Part shown: positions 24,446-36,605 of the stretch, in pieces
Layout: the number at the start of each line of letters is the position of its first letter
How positions within the stretch are numbered: the first letter of the stretch is position 1
DNA from: Arabidopsis thaliana
Lineage: Eukaryota; Streptophyta; Magnoliopsida; Brassicales; Brassicaceae
Reading direction: 5' to 3'
DNA: 64,000 nucleotides
Assembly: GCF_000001735.4 (NCBI RefSeq)
Contig: NC_003074.8
Span: forward strand, 15,817,261 to 15,881,260
Program-made: the position numbers and the translations under genes
Notes under the pieces: model-generated
What the model saw: only the letters and a program-made list of their open reading frames with translations
Told to the model about the DNA's origin: nothing
The model's database searches: none

Positions 24446-26721
24446 TATAATGAGATTCAAGAATGTGAATATCACTTACTACAATTTTTAATAACTAATT
24501 AGTTAAATATTAAAAAATAAATTACCACATCCTTGTAGCTAGAAAATTTTGAATGGCTTTTCATCCGCTTTTTAATTTTTTTAATAAATGTCTTCATAAA
24601 AATCATCAATTTTGTTTATAATAAGTCTACAATTTAAAATTTTAGTCTACATATTTTAGGGCTGTTGAACATGATTTATTTTATTTCTTTTCAACAAAAT
24701 ATTTTTAAATTCTTTCTATGTTAACATAGTCAAGTGTTAATTAGTTTTAAATATATAGGTATATTAAGTTGTAATGATTTTGTTAAATATTTATAGATTA
24801 GAAGTATTAGAAGACATCACCAAGTTACAAATTATCAGAAATGTATTTTTTTGTCAAAAAATGTAAAATTACTTTCTAACGAAAAAGCTATTTTACAATT
24901 AATACTTGATAGTGCGCTGAGTTTTAAAATTTAAAACAGATGTAGAGGATTAGAATCTATTATTGTAAAAGTGAATACTAATATGATTGATGTGACTTAT
25001 TTTAATGTGAAAAGAAAATTTAAACAATTGCTAAAGTTATATCAAATAACTCTAACAATCTTTGTTTTTGATCTAAATGTGAGTTAACATTACAAACTGT
25101 TATTGATGTTTTATGTTTTAGCGACTTTAATTTAGATATTTTGCAAAAAAAAAAATTTAAAAAAAAAGATTAGTTCAATATATTTATTCATGATTACTTA
25201 TGTTTGTCTCCTTATATTTTTCATATTAGTTTTTGAGAAACTTTTGGTAGGAGATGTTTTATCATTATCAATCATTTGCTTAAAAATGACATGGATGTTG
25301 AGCTACCAATAATAAACAATTCATATGTATATTTAAAATATATGGTGTCAAATGATATCTAAAACAGTTTGAACTGATTGGAAATTATGAATTGAAAGAG
25401 CTATAGAGTTGGTGTAGTAATTATTTGAGAATTTTGTGTTTGTGGTATCTAAATTCATAAGAGACGAACAAAGTTCATGTGGTTTGTGGCATAATGATCA
25501 CAGAAGCAGATGAATTTTAAATAATTAAATAAATTAATTTTTATTGTAAACTATTCTATTACTTAAACTTGCATAAAGAAATGAAAAACATTGATTTTTA
25601 TGATGAATTTTACAATAATAATGAATTCATGTCGTACTCACCAAAAAAAAAAATGAACTCATGTCGTTTGTGGCCCAAACGTGTGAAAGTCGCCGACCTC
25701 CCTTAATTATATGATCTCTCTCTTTACTTTCGTCTGAATTATTAGAAGTATATATCTATATTTAATATATTTTTGTACGAAAAGTGAAATAATTGGGTGA
25801 GAAATGGTTATTATGGGTGGTTGAAAAATATTCATATAATGAAATTAAGCCGACGCAGATAGTGAATGAAGAACAATAAATTAAAATAAAAACATTACAT
25901 GAATGTTAAAGTTTCTCTACAAGACCCACGAGATCCACTTCACTTACGTTGACGGTGTTGGTCCTTGTTGTGATCATCTAGAGCCCTCTCATTGCATAAA
26001 TTTTTGTCACAATCAAAATTGATATTATACAAAAATTGAACAATCAAAAGAGAGTCAGAGAAAAAGAGGCCTGCGAAATGGACGACTCCTTCATCCATTG
26101 AGTGAGAAAAACATAATTCTTTATCAAATAATAGATTAAAGTGAGTTTGAAGAAACAAAGCTTCCAAAGTGTATGTCACACCATCAACAATGGCAAACAG
26201 CCGCATCAAATCTGTGTTTACTGCACTATCAAGAGAAGCCTACAAAGAGAAAACAATTTTTTGAATAAGCTTTCCTGATTAGGAAAGTAAGAGGCCAAGT
26301 GTAGTTGTAAATCTTTGAGAAAACACAAATATGCACGAATGATGAGACTGACCTGCATTGTGTATGAAGTTGGTCATTAACACAAGGCTTAAAGCTTGTG
26401 TAAGAGTTTTAAACTTAATGTAGGTTAGAATTTGATCTTAATATTATGTTTTTTAGGCGACAAAAACTTATAAGCTTCATTTTTATGCATATGAATGGTG
26501 ATTAAGGTTAATAATACTAAAGTCCATTTCAAAACATAGCCAATAAAAAGCAATTATGTGACTTAAGTAAAATGCGCCAAACATAATTTTTTAAAAAGTT
26601 TTTTAGCGAATTATCAAATTTGAATTCATAAATACTAAAACAAAAATTATGTAAAAAAATATTAATTTAATTAGTTTGAAAAATATTTAGTTTCACAGCA
26701 TTGCATAATTTATTATATTAA
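23641..26721. other. AT-rich intergenic region, no supported gene
   Basis: Contains a C homopolymer near 24077-24087 and a long A tract near 24414-24438, both likely length-variable. A small minus-strand open frame (26209-25940, 89 aa) shows no domain I recognise and may be a gene scrap; its upstream side (26220-26240) has an acceptor-like border. Nothing else supported. Confidence 0.5.
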
Positions 26722-27168
26722 CTAGATTCTGACCCGCACGTTCGTGCGAGATTTTATATTATAAGAAATGTGTTGTATAAAATTTACATTCAATATAGTT
26801 TTTTTTGGTTTTAGTCATATATATTGTAGTATATATAAAGAAAATTGTTGATTGTTAATTATGTTTGTTTATGACATAATAGCTAATATTGTGAACTATA
26901 AGTCAAATTGTAGAGTTTTAAACTGAAAAATAGATTAGAAATATCTTAGATGGAAAATTATCTTAAGTTATAGTGATGTTAAGTATTGTTATATAAAAAA
27001 TTATGGTTAGAAAATTGTAATAAAAATTTGTGTTATCGATGGTAAAACACAAGTTAGTTTTGTTAATGTTTATTTTTCAAAATTTTAATGGTATGTATGA
27101 ACTAAGAATTTGTGTTACCATGTTAAAATATTTAAATACCGATGCATTTTTTGTATATGTGTTGTGGG

Positions 27169-27887
27169 CAGTGTTTTCACGCCAGACCCGGACCGCCCGG
27201 TCCGACCGGTTGAACCGTGACCCAAACACTTTTCTGGTTTGGGTTTAGTGCTAAAACCCGACAAATTCAAACCCGAAAAAACTCACAAAAACTCATCAAT
27301 AACCCATGACCCGTTGAACTGGCCGGGTGTGGGTTTTAAAATATTCTCTTTATTTTGGAATATAATATAGGATTTTAGACTTTATTCAATCATTTTTATA
27401 AAAAATTCAGTTCCTAAACTCATTTGATGTTTTACATTTTGATGAATACTTCACAATGCCGCCTTAAAAAATGAATCGAATGGTGAGTGAGAAACCCGAT
27501 ATTAGTTGTGTAAATTCACGATGTTTTATTAGTTTATTTCCGACATTGGTGATCTCCTACTATATTTGTTATGGTATTAGACGTTTAGTTGGATTTAATA
27601 AATTTAATCACTTTATTATTTTTATTTGATTATATATATATATATATATTTTTTATTTTATTTTGGTGTAAATGAATTTATATTTTATTAAATATAATCT
27701 GATTTTATATTTTATAAACATGATTATTTTTGTTTTTAAATTTATAAGAACTCTAAAATCTCTATTAATATTAAATTTATTATATAAATTTTAATCACTT
27801 GACCCGTGGTCTGACCTGCTTAACTCGATGACCCAATGACCCAGAAGGTAGTCCGGTTCACTATCCGGGTCGGGTTTAAAAACATTG
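27169..27887. mobile_element. Non-autonomous hAT-like element nested in a Helitron
   Basis: Ends are CAGTGTTTTCACGCCAGACC on the left and, reversed on the right, CAATGTTTTTAAACCCGACC, imperfect inverted repeats in which GACCCGGA is shared. Flanking 8-mers GTTGTGGG (27161-27168) and ATTTTGGG (27888-27895) match at 6 of 8 positions, consistent with an old 8-bp hAT duplication. The GC-rich ends contrast with an AT-rich centre. No transposase. Confidence 0.7.
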
Positions 27888-28434
27888 ATTTTGGGCTATA
27901 TTTAATTGGCTGCTTGTAAATCAGTATTTTGCCAAAGTAACTTAAACAAAATAATTGCAAAGAGAAAACTTTAATATCAGTAAACATATTATCTATAGTT
28001 GGCCCATGTAGAACTTGTAAATTTTTTTGTTAGTATGGATTCGATTGCAAAGCTGAACTAAGTCCTGTTTTCTATCATTGTATGTTAATTTTTTTTTATG
28101 CATATGTATAGTAAGAATTCTCTGATTTAAATGATTCTTGTTATGTCAATTAACAAATCCGCAGAATATGCTTCATTTTGAAGGATAGTAATCTTTAAAT
28201 TTTAATTAAAAGAGAAAATATTTGAATTAATGCTAGAATTATTTTCTAGTACAAATCTAAAATCCAAAAAGTATTTGTTGAATATGCTATATTTTAAATT
28301 TAAATGATGGTAGTTTAGATTATATACAATTTTGAATTAAGTAGTTTGATTTGTTATGGAAACTTTGTTAAACGATTTACAAAAAATATTGGGTAGTTAT
28401 TCATTTATTGATTTAATTTTGAATTTGTGTTTTT

Positions 28435-28575
28435 TAGTTGGTAAATGGAAAAATATCGGAAAATATTTATAACATAAATATTATTAATTATGTTATATTT
28501 ACCATTAATTTGATATAGTTGGTAAATGGAAAAATATCAGAAAATATTTATAACATAAATATTATTAATTAGATT
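28435..28575. repeat. Short tandem duplication inside the Helitron
   Basis: The block AGTTGGTAAATGGAAAAATA with the following 40 bases occurs at about 28436-28495 and again at 28517-28575, nearly identical. It is a local duplication of Helitron DNA without coding content. Confidence 0.7.
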
Positions 28576-29159
28576 TTATTGTTAAAATATTTTGTATTTT
28601 TCAATTAATGGTATTTGATTTATGTTGAATTTTTTTGTTTAATCTCTAACAAATTGAGAAATAGAAAATATTTCGATTTATATTCAAAATAAATATATTG
28701 ATGATGAATATTCAGTTATAATTTAATAAATTGTAATATTTGTTAATTTACTAAATTACCCATATAAAAGTTCATTTAGTTAGTATTAAACTACCCTCAC
28801 AATGTTGTAGTTCACAAAATGTTTCCCAATTAATAGTATAAATTCAAACTCACGCAATGCATAAGACTTTTTCTAGTAATCCATAATTTTGGAATTTTTT
28901 TTACTCCATGTATATATATTTGATGATCTTCACTCAAAATTCTTACGTTGTTCATTTATAATAGTTATTGGCTTGGCTCCAAACTATAACCAATTTGTTG
29001 ATTCATGACCTTGAGTCTCAACTATTTTAGCATAAATTCTCATGAATTGTCTACTTGTGTGATATCCAAACAAAGATTGTCTCTTAAAGCTGTAGTTGAT
29101 CTTCTGCATTAAACACAAACTAATCTATCCCTAATGAAATGAGAAAAATTAAAAACTTA

Positions 29160-30650
29160 AGACCCACGCATCAATTAAGATCCGATTTGTCTTGTAACCG
29201 AAAAGCAACCAAGTTGAACCGGTGAGAAGTTGGTTTCTCAAATTGAACTAAACCAGATAAACAAGTTCCAAGTTCCAAGTGATTTCAGATCATAACTTAC
29301 GTCTTATGTGGGACAAAAACCCTAAAGGTTTCACGGCGCAAGTTAGCAACCAACAAGGTGCTAATCAAGTTGGACATTTTTACGAACTCAAATTAAGAAA
29401 GTTTATTTCATTATTCCGGGATCATAACCTAAACTCGACAGAGCTGGATACCAAAAAAAAACTCAAAACTAAACCGTGGAGGAGAAGTTGCTGGTGGTGT
29501 GCGTCTTTGTATCCCTTTGTTTATTTATTTTAATTTGATGAATGGTTTTTCTATCTATCTCTTGGATATTAAGCTTGAACCACCAAAATCAAAAGAACTC
29601 AAAGTTGAACAACCAAATTTGTGACGTATATAAGAAGTCACTGATTGTTTAAAGTCTTTGTATATCGCTTTATTTTGTTTTCAGTTTGATGAATGACTTT
29701 TCTATCTATCTATTGGAGAGAAAGCTGAGACGGTGTTTCTGAGCTTCATCTACACATGAAAAGTACAGGGTGGTATCGTTTTCCATCCCAAGTCTTCACC
29801 AGCACAACACTGGTTAAGCTGTCATCGGGAACAGAACAATACATACATAGGTTTTCTTCGGATACATCTCTCCCAGCACTAAAGGATCAATTTTCTAATC
29901 TGTTTTAGCTGCTTGCCATGCACTTAACCATACGTTAATTTTGAGGACACTCATACGTCATATCTAGCAAAAGCATTAAGAAACTCTCAGTTACCATTAA
30001 CTATCTTAATTGTGTTTATAACTCTAGCATTCTTACACTTGACACACCGAGCATTGTCGACCTCTACTACTCTGCTTTTGTCATTTACATTCACTTGCCA
30101 AAGCTTCATTGGACCTTCATTCCTTAGATAGGCACATCAACATGTGCTAGATGACACGAATGTTACAAATCTTATCAGTAGGATACGCAACGTCAAGACC
30201 CTTCACTTGACTTGTTCAGCTGTCGAGGTAAGTTCTTAATATATTGTCTCTCATGATTCTTTTTGTTAAAAGGTGTTGTCGAGGTTCAAACAATATTCTT
30301 TGTGTTTGTTTTCAGGTGATTTCCCTATACTACAAAGGTGGACTACCAATGTTCAACAACCTTGTTGAGTAAAAAGGAAGGTTGGCAGGTGATTCTGCCG
30401 CTTCTGCTAGAGCATTCTCCAAACCTTAAAACTCTGGTTCTCGGTATGAAGAAAACCCTGAACAAATCTTAATGTATATGTATGATTGTGACATGTGATT
30501 AAAGTAGTATCTTCTCTTGATGCTTCAGGATCTGCATCGTTACACATTTGGACAAAGACATCGGTTTATAGGGATTCCAATTCCCCGAATAACCAAATAA
30601 AGATGATGTGTATCATGCAGTACCAAGGAAGTGAAACCGAGAGGTATTCT
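29160..30650 (+). pseudogene. F-box/FBD pseudogene, 5' two thirds (F-box lost)
   Basis: From about 29732 the sequence tracks exon 1 of the F-box/FBD paralogues from TGAGCTTCATCTACAC onward, then exon 2 (from about 30316, GTGATTTCCCTATACTAC) and the start of exon 3 (about 30531). The F-box segment is missing and many frameshifts are present. DNA at 29160-29270 matches the far upstream region of the gene at 9.1 kb, so the promoter was copied too. Exon 3 is cut at about 30637 by a retroposon and resumes at 37295. Nonfunctional. Confidence 0.75.
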
Positions 30651-31462
30651 GGATAGGCGCGTCTTCTCCACGCGTCCCCAAACACTTTTCTCCCAAAGCT
30701 TTTTTCTGCGACAACCCTAACTCCGCCGCATCTTGCCTCTCTGGTGACTGGTTGCGACCAGCGCCGTGAGAGGGCTCACAATGATTTAGTTCACTTGTCT
30801 TGTTCTCTGGAGCTTGAAGCGGTCTTTGGGTTGTGTTTTGCTCTTAAACGCGGTGAGTGGGAGGAGTTGATTTCAGATCTGCGCTTCTCTCTCGGTGGAA
30901 GCTCCTTTGTGTGCTTCGATCTTGTCCTTCGATGTCTTTGGGTGGAGGATCCGCCGCTCGATCTACTATCACCGGCGGTTTTGGGCTGCTTCTAAACGGA
31001 TTCATCGTTTGAGGACGGTGGTGTCTCAAAAGTTGTTGCCTCTATCCCCGCCGTTGTAGGTCCTCTTCGTCGGTCGGAGCTTGTGGCGTAAGGAGTGGTC
31101 TTCGGTGATTGTGGTGAAGCTTTCTCGTCTTGATGCCTTGATTGTCCTTCACCCTCTTTGGTCACTGTGGCCTCGGCTACTCTTGTCACGCTTCTTCAGA
31201 TAGGTTTTCAGAGCAATGCTTTTTCGTTAGTATTTTTGATTGCTAGCCTCGACGTTATGACTTGACAATTGGATGGTAACTTCTCTGTTGGTCAATTCTG
31301 CTAATGGACGACATCAGAACTTTTAGGAGAGTTTCCGTTGTGGTGCGTCAAGTGTGTGGCTTCGTCATGGGCTTCTCAATTTGTGCCCTCGTGTAGCTAT
31401 GATGGTTATTGGCTTTGATAACGGTTTAGCCTCCAGTGGAGGCTGTTTGTTGTCTTCAATTG

Positions 31463-31804
31463 TAATGCGGTCCCTCTTCAAAACTAGAGATTGCTAGAAC
31501 ATAAGACAATTGGTTTGGGTAGTAATGACTACCTCTTTTTGGGTTTTTCATTGATTTATATGGAAGCAAATTGGAACTACACGTTCCTACAAAACAGGAA
31601 GCAAATAACAAAATGGAAAGTGGAAAAGAGAACATGTCATACTCTGATCCTACAAACCAGGAACAGAGAAGACCAGTACTTATTCAACCAATTAATAAAT
31701 AAAAAAAACAAAAGACTTAGTCGTTGTACTTCGGGTTTGGTTTTCTCCCGTGTGTTGACTTCCTCCTCTCAACGACTTCATCTTCACTAGTGACGACCCC
31801 ATCA
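31463..31804 (-). repeat. 3' LTR of the Ty3 element
   Basis: Downstream LTR (342 bp), preceded inward by the purine tract at 31808-31817. Its outer end GCATTA abuts the AATTG duplication. Confidence 0.88.
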
Positions 31805-31878
31805 ATACCCTTCCCTTGAAGACGAACCTTGTCCTCAAGGTTCAAGATAAACTCAGGAAAACTGGCCTCAATCTGATC

Positions 31879-33101
31879 TTACTCTTCCAAAGTAGCATCT
31901 TCAATGTTTAGTTCCTCCCATTGAACTAGGAGATCAGCAACCCGCTTTGTCCCATGAGTCCTCCATCGTACCTCCAAGACTGTCGTTGGTTGCAACTTCA
32001 ATTCGCCATTGTTACGCAAGGGTGGTAGTTGTCCTATATCCGGCTCACCTTCACCAACCCAAGGTTTGAGTAACGACACGTGAAAAACTGGATGGATTCG
32101 TGTACCTTCAGGAAGAGTGAGACGATAGGCCACATTACCATGTTTCGCTGCGACTTGGAAAGGGCCATAAAAACGATGCGAGAGCTTCTGTGAACTGCGG
32201 CAGAACAGAGTTTTCTGACGGTAAGGTTGGATACGAAGCAGAACCCAATCGCCAACCTGAAAGCAGACGTCGCGACACTTAGAATCGGCTTGTTGCTTCA
32301 TGCGGTTGTTGGCGGTGATGAGGTGCTGCTTTAATTTGGATAACAACTCATCACGGGCTGCCATCTGCTCGTCTAGCTCTCCACATAAAGCTGAGCCCAA
32401 TTCATAGACCATAGAGAGCCTGAAATGGAGTCATTCGCGTAGAGGCATTGAACGTTGTGTTGTACCAATACTCAGCCCATGGAATGAACGAACTCCATTT
32501 TTGTGGGTGGTGATGGACGAAATACCTCAAAAATTGTTCAATGCAACGATTCACAACCTCTGTTTGGCCTTCTGTTTGCGGGTGATAGGCGGTTGACATA
32601 CGGAGTTTTGTTTCTGAGAGTTTCCAGAATTCTTGTCAAAACAAGCTCATAAAAATAGGATCACGGTCACTTACAATGGAACGAGGTATGCCATGAAGCT
32701 TCACCACATGGAACACAAACTTTGCAGCAACGGATCTGGCGGTGTAAGGGTGAGACAGAGGGATTAAGTGTGCAGACTTGCTCAGACGGTCTACCACAAC
32801 CATGAGTGAGTTATGCCCTTTGGATTGGGGTAATCCGTTAACGAAGTCAAATGTCCTCCCAGACTTGAGCAGACACTGGCAAAGGCTGTAAGAGACCGGC
32901 TGGTGAAAGAGAAGAATACTTAGCTTTTTGACATATCTCGCATGCAGCTACATATTCCCGAACAATCTGGTGCATTGACGGCCAATAATATTGGTGTGCA
33001 AGGCGGCGGTAAGTTTGCAGAACCCCCGAGTGACCACCAAGAGGAGTGTCATGGTGCTCCCTTAGTAGCTGCCTAATGAGCGGTGACGACGGTGGTACCA
33101 C
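31879..33101 (-). pseudogene. Integrase and chromodomain-like C-terminus of the Ty3 element
   Basis: 33101-32847 has the HHCC zinc finger ([19 protein letters not shown]). 32599-32402 has the last catalytic part (AYHPQTEGQTEVVNR, with E). 32412-31879 has the GPFQVAAK and HPVFHVSLLKPW region and ends VADLLVQWEELNIEDATLEE, a chromodomain-type ending. The D,D part of the catalytic core (about 32600-32850) is out of frame. Confidence 0.82.
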
Positions 33102-33134
33102 GATCCTGTTGTGGTAACAGATGAGACCATTTTT

Positions 33135-33608
33135 TCACTCATATTGGTTCCTTGGTTTAGCTGTGGCGAGAGCCCCTATTCGCTGTAAATACCAGTCTGT
33201 TTCATACAACTCCTTAATCTCATCCCAAAGCGACGATTGTGGCACGAAGATAGCATCTAAGGTGGGACTACCGTGAACACTGGACAAAGCATCAGCGGCG
33301 GAGTTGGTCTTACCCGGCCTATAAGTGATCTCATAGTCATAGCCTACCAGCTTCCCCATCCATTTCTGTTGTTCCGGCGTGAGGATGCGTTGTTCCAGCA
33401 AGTGACGGAGACTCTGATGATCCGTTTGTATTGTAAACCTGCGGCCGATGATGTAAGGACGCCATGTGCGAACCGCAATTACAATGGCTAGTATTTCCCG
33501 TGCATACGTTGACCAAGACTGCTTTGTGACTCCCAAGGTTCTGCTCATGAATGCAATGGGTCTCCCATTTTGAGACAAGACTGGCCCCAATTCCTTCACC
33601 CGAAGCAT
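33135..33608 (-). pseudogene. RNase H of the Ty3 element
   Basis: The frame includes PIAFMSRTLG, YAREILAIVIAVRTWRPYI, FTIQTDHQSLRHLLEQ and YDYEITYRPGKTNSAADALS, the Ty3 RNase H signature. The start (LEIETDASGEG-like residues) lies in a neighbouring frame, so a frameshift is present near 33600. Confidence 0.82.
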
Positions 33609-33750
33609 CTGTTTCGATCACAAAGGATAGTGAGAAGTCGGGAAGTGTCAGTGTTGGTGTTGTCGTGAGCGCTTGCTTCAGCTTAACAAACGCTTCTTCT
33701 ACTTCAGTACCCCACCCAAATTGACCCTTGCGTAACAGGTTGGTTAGAGG

Positions 33751-34476
33751 TCAAGCTATGATCCCGTAGTCACGCACAAACTTGCGGTAGTACCCAGTGA
33801 GACCCAAAAATCCTCGCAGTTCTGTGACCGTCGTCGGTTGTGGCCAGTCCAACATTGCTGCAATCTTGGTGGGATCCACCTTAACTCCATCACAAGATAT
33901 TATATGAACAAGATATTCTAATTCTTTTTGCCCAAAATCACATTTCTTATACTTCACTGCGAGCTTATGTTGTTATAGAAGAAAAAATACCTCACGTACA
34001 TGTTGAATATGTTCTGACCATGAAGAACTATAAACGAGTATATCGTCAAAGAAGACCAGAACTGACTTACGAAGCAGAGGCCGAAAGATCTCATTCATCA
34101 GCGCTTGGAATGTTGACGGTGCGTTGCATAAGTCGAAAGGCATTACGAGGTATTCGTAGTGACCATTGTGTGTCTGAAATGCTGTCCTTGGTGTGTCAGA
34201 AAGATGCATACGGACCTGGTGATAGCCTGCTGTGAGATCGAGCTTAGTGAAATAGACAACTCCATTGAGCTCATCGAGCATATCGTCCACCGTGGGAATA
34301 GGGAACCAGTTCTTAACCGTAACAGCATTCAAGGCTCGATAATCAGTGCAGAAACGCCATGACCCGTCTTTCTTCTTGACTAGCAACACTGGAGACGAAA
34401 ACGGACTCGAGCTCGGTCGAATAATGCCCGCACGACTCATCTTTTTGGTAAAACGCATAACGATAAGGCCGCACAT
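33751..34476 (-). pseudogene. Reverse transcriptase of the Ty3 element
   Basis: Residues [58 protein letters not shown] and the catalytic FFDDILVYS are visible from 34476 to 33973. After a break the continuation [15 protein letters not shown] lies at 33957-33751. Confidence 0.85.
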
Positions 34477-34604
34477 TCACCGGATCGGTCCCTTCTTTGA
34501 GTGCTATGCGGTGCTCTATTGGCCGCTCCGGCGGAAGCTGCGTCGGCGTCTCAAACAAACCGGCAAACTCCTCTATCAGCTCTTTTATTTCGCCATCGGG
34601 TGTA

Positions 34605-35093
34605 TTAGGCGCTAGAATTATGGGCCATAGTGATTGCAAAAATAGTCTGAGCCATTCGAGCCTCTTTCCTGATGGTTTTATGTTCCACCCCTCTAAGCCC
34701 AGTGGGCTTAATACCCATCAACCTTACTTCATCTCCGGCCCAATGAAACTGCAGCGTTTGTTCCTTCCAATTACAAAGTGTTGGGCCCAAAGTGGTGAGC
34801 CATTGGACTCCCATGACCAAATCCAAGCCCACTAACGCTAAAGCATAGAGCGTGACAGGGAACACCACACCGCCCATCACCACTGGAATCGCCTCATACC
34901 TACTCCGACAAACCAACGACGTTCTGTTCGCCACTCTCACGGTAAATGGTTTTGTTGTTGTGGCTTTGAGATTCATTCCTCGAACAACTTTCTCTCCGAT
35001 GAAATTGTGAGTAGAGCCGCTATCGATCAAGGCAATTAGACGATTTCTATGGATTGTGGCTCGAACTCGTATGGTGCTCGCATTGTCAACCAT
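34605..35093 (-). pseudogene. Aspartic protease of the Ty3 element
   Basis: The active-site motif LIDSGSTHNFI is present near residue 22 of this frame, with the downstream GLDLVMGVQWL hydrophobic motif typical of Ty3 proteases. The link to gag and reverse transcriptase is broken by frame changes. Confidence 0.8.
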
Positions 35094-35381
35094 TCGAGCG
35101 CGTACAACGTGATTTCTGGTTTCCCTTCTGCCTTTATATTCTCCTCCTCAACCGCTTCGTCATCATTCTCCCCTTCCATGAAGAATAGTTGAGGTTGTTT
35201 ACATTTGTGTCCGGCGTATACCTCTCATCACAGCTGAAACATAAACCCAAACTCCTTTTTTCCGTAATTCTTCCCAGCTGAGTTTCTTTAGCGCATGTTC
35301 CTCTGTCTCTTTGCGCACCACCAAACGGTTAGGGACAAAACTGCGTGGAGATGGTGAGTAGCTCGTTCCCTTCTTTTGTCT

Positions 35382-36280
35382 TTAGATTTGCCCTTCCATC
35401 AAACGCGCATAGTTGATTACTTCTCTTAGAGATCGAGGCTGGAACATACGAATCCCATTAGAGATGGAGTAATGCAATCCATTCATGAACGTTCCCACCA
35501 ACGCCTCTTGAGTCCATCCGTAAACCTTGTTCTGTGGCCTTTCGAATTCCTGTTGATACTCATTGAGCGACCCGGTCTGCCGGATTTGCATCAACGGTTC
35601 ATGAAAGTTCTCTTCGTCGTTGGGACCAAATCTAGCCCACAACTCAGCTTCAAACACCTCCCATGTGATTAGCACCCTATCGTGTCGGAGCGCCTTCGAT
35701 GTAGCCTGCCACCACCGTTAGCCACCCCGTCAAGATGAAAAGTGGTGAATCGAACGGCTTGTTCCACTGGCACCTCGTGGTATTCAAAATATTGCTTTGC
35801 CTTGCTCAGCCATTCCGTCGTGTCTCCTCCATGGAAGCGTGGAAAATCAAGTTTTGATGGTCTGGCGATGGCGTTGTTGTTGTTAGACGTCACCGCAACG
35901 AATAGGTTATCTAGTTCTCCACGGTTCCCTGTCGATTGGCACTGGTTCCCTTCGGTCCGTCGACTTCCTCTTGAAGTCGCTGACCCTCCACTGTCTCTCT
36001 GCGTCACTGCCTCTGTCAAACGTGCGAGAGCCTCCTCCAACCTCCTATGGCGGTCCTCGTTTTCTCCCTTGAGATCAACCATAGCCACCGTCATTCTCTG
36101 CATCTTATCTTGCATCATGCCCTGACTCGTTTCCAACTGCTCTAACCGGTCCTTGTTGGTCGCCATCGGCTCTACGGTTATCACCGGAGACACGACCTGC
36201 TTCCCTTTACGTTTGGATCGTCGGAGCGTAATGACTCTGTTTTTGTGAAAAGAAAAAAAAGAACTGTACTCTGATACCAT
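35382..36280 (-). pseudogene. gag region of the Ty3 element
   Basis: Two overlapping frames (36280-35669 and 35675-35382) carry gag-type sequence: KLDFPRFHGGDTTEWL and YFEYHEVP, then WEVFEAELWARFGP and LNEYQQEFE. These match the retrotransposon gag domain. A frame change near 35670-35690 separates the halves. Confidence 0.8.
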
Positions 36281-36281
36281 T

Positions 36282-36605
36282 TAATGCGGTCCCTCTTCAA
36301 AGCTAGAGATTGCTAGAACATAAGATAATTGGTTTGGGTAGTAATGACTACCTCTTTTGGGTTTTTCATTGATTTATATGGAAGCAAATTGGAACTACAC
36401 GTTCCTACAAAACAGGAAGCAAATAACAAAATGCAAAGTGGAAAAGAGAACATGTCATACTCTGATCCTATAAACATGTCATATTCAACCAAATAATAAA
36501 TAAAGAAAACAAAAGACTTAATCGTTGTACTTCGGATTTGGTTTTCTCCCGCGTGTTGAGTTCCTCCTCTCAACGACTTCATCTTCACTAGTCACGACCC
36601 CATCA
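36282..36605 (-). repeat. 5' LTR of the Ty3 element
   Basis: Transcription-sense upstream LTR (324 bp). It lacks an internal stretch (near 36480) that the 3' LTR has. It is followed inward, after AA, by the tRNA primer-binding site. Confidence 0.88.

Larger units (their letters stand above)
26722..28842 (-). mobile_element. Helitron with nested hAT element
   Basis: On the minus strand the 3' end is a hairpin (CGCACG, loop TT, CGTGCG; 26735-26748), spacer, then CTAG at 26722-26725 followed by T. The 5' end lies near 28842: reading inward on the minus strand gives TATACTATTAATTGGGAAAC, matching the Helitron 5' end at 56021 (TCTATACTATTAATTGGAAA). The TC itself has decayed to TT. About 250 bp of the 5' region aligns with the 56 kb copy. 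A 719-bp hAT element sits inside; without it the Helitron is about 1.4 kb. No Rep-helicase coding region, so non-autonomous. Confidence 0.7.
31463..36605 (-). mobile_element. Ty3/Gypsy chromovirus-type LTR retrotransposon, degenerate
   Basis: A 5143-bp element on the minus strand with LTRs at 36282-36605 (5') and 31463-31804 (3') and a perfect 5-bp duplication AATTG (31458-31462, 36606-36610). The LTRs begin TGATGGGGTC and end GCATTA. The primer-binding site TGGTATCAGAG (36279-36269) fits initiator tRNA-Met. The polypurine tract is AAGGGAAGGG (31817-31808). Order of domains: gag, protease, reverse transcriptase, RNase H, integrase, chromodomain-like end, the Ty3 order. Frames are broken several times, so the copy is dead. 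The LTRs differ by about 11 substitutions and an 18-bp length difference by eye, so the insertion is moderately old. Confidence 0.88.

Noticed and set aside
25940..26209. 89-aa minus-strand frame as a gene
   Set aside because: No domain, no clear promoter or second exon; kept only as a note in the intergenic entry.
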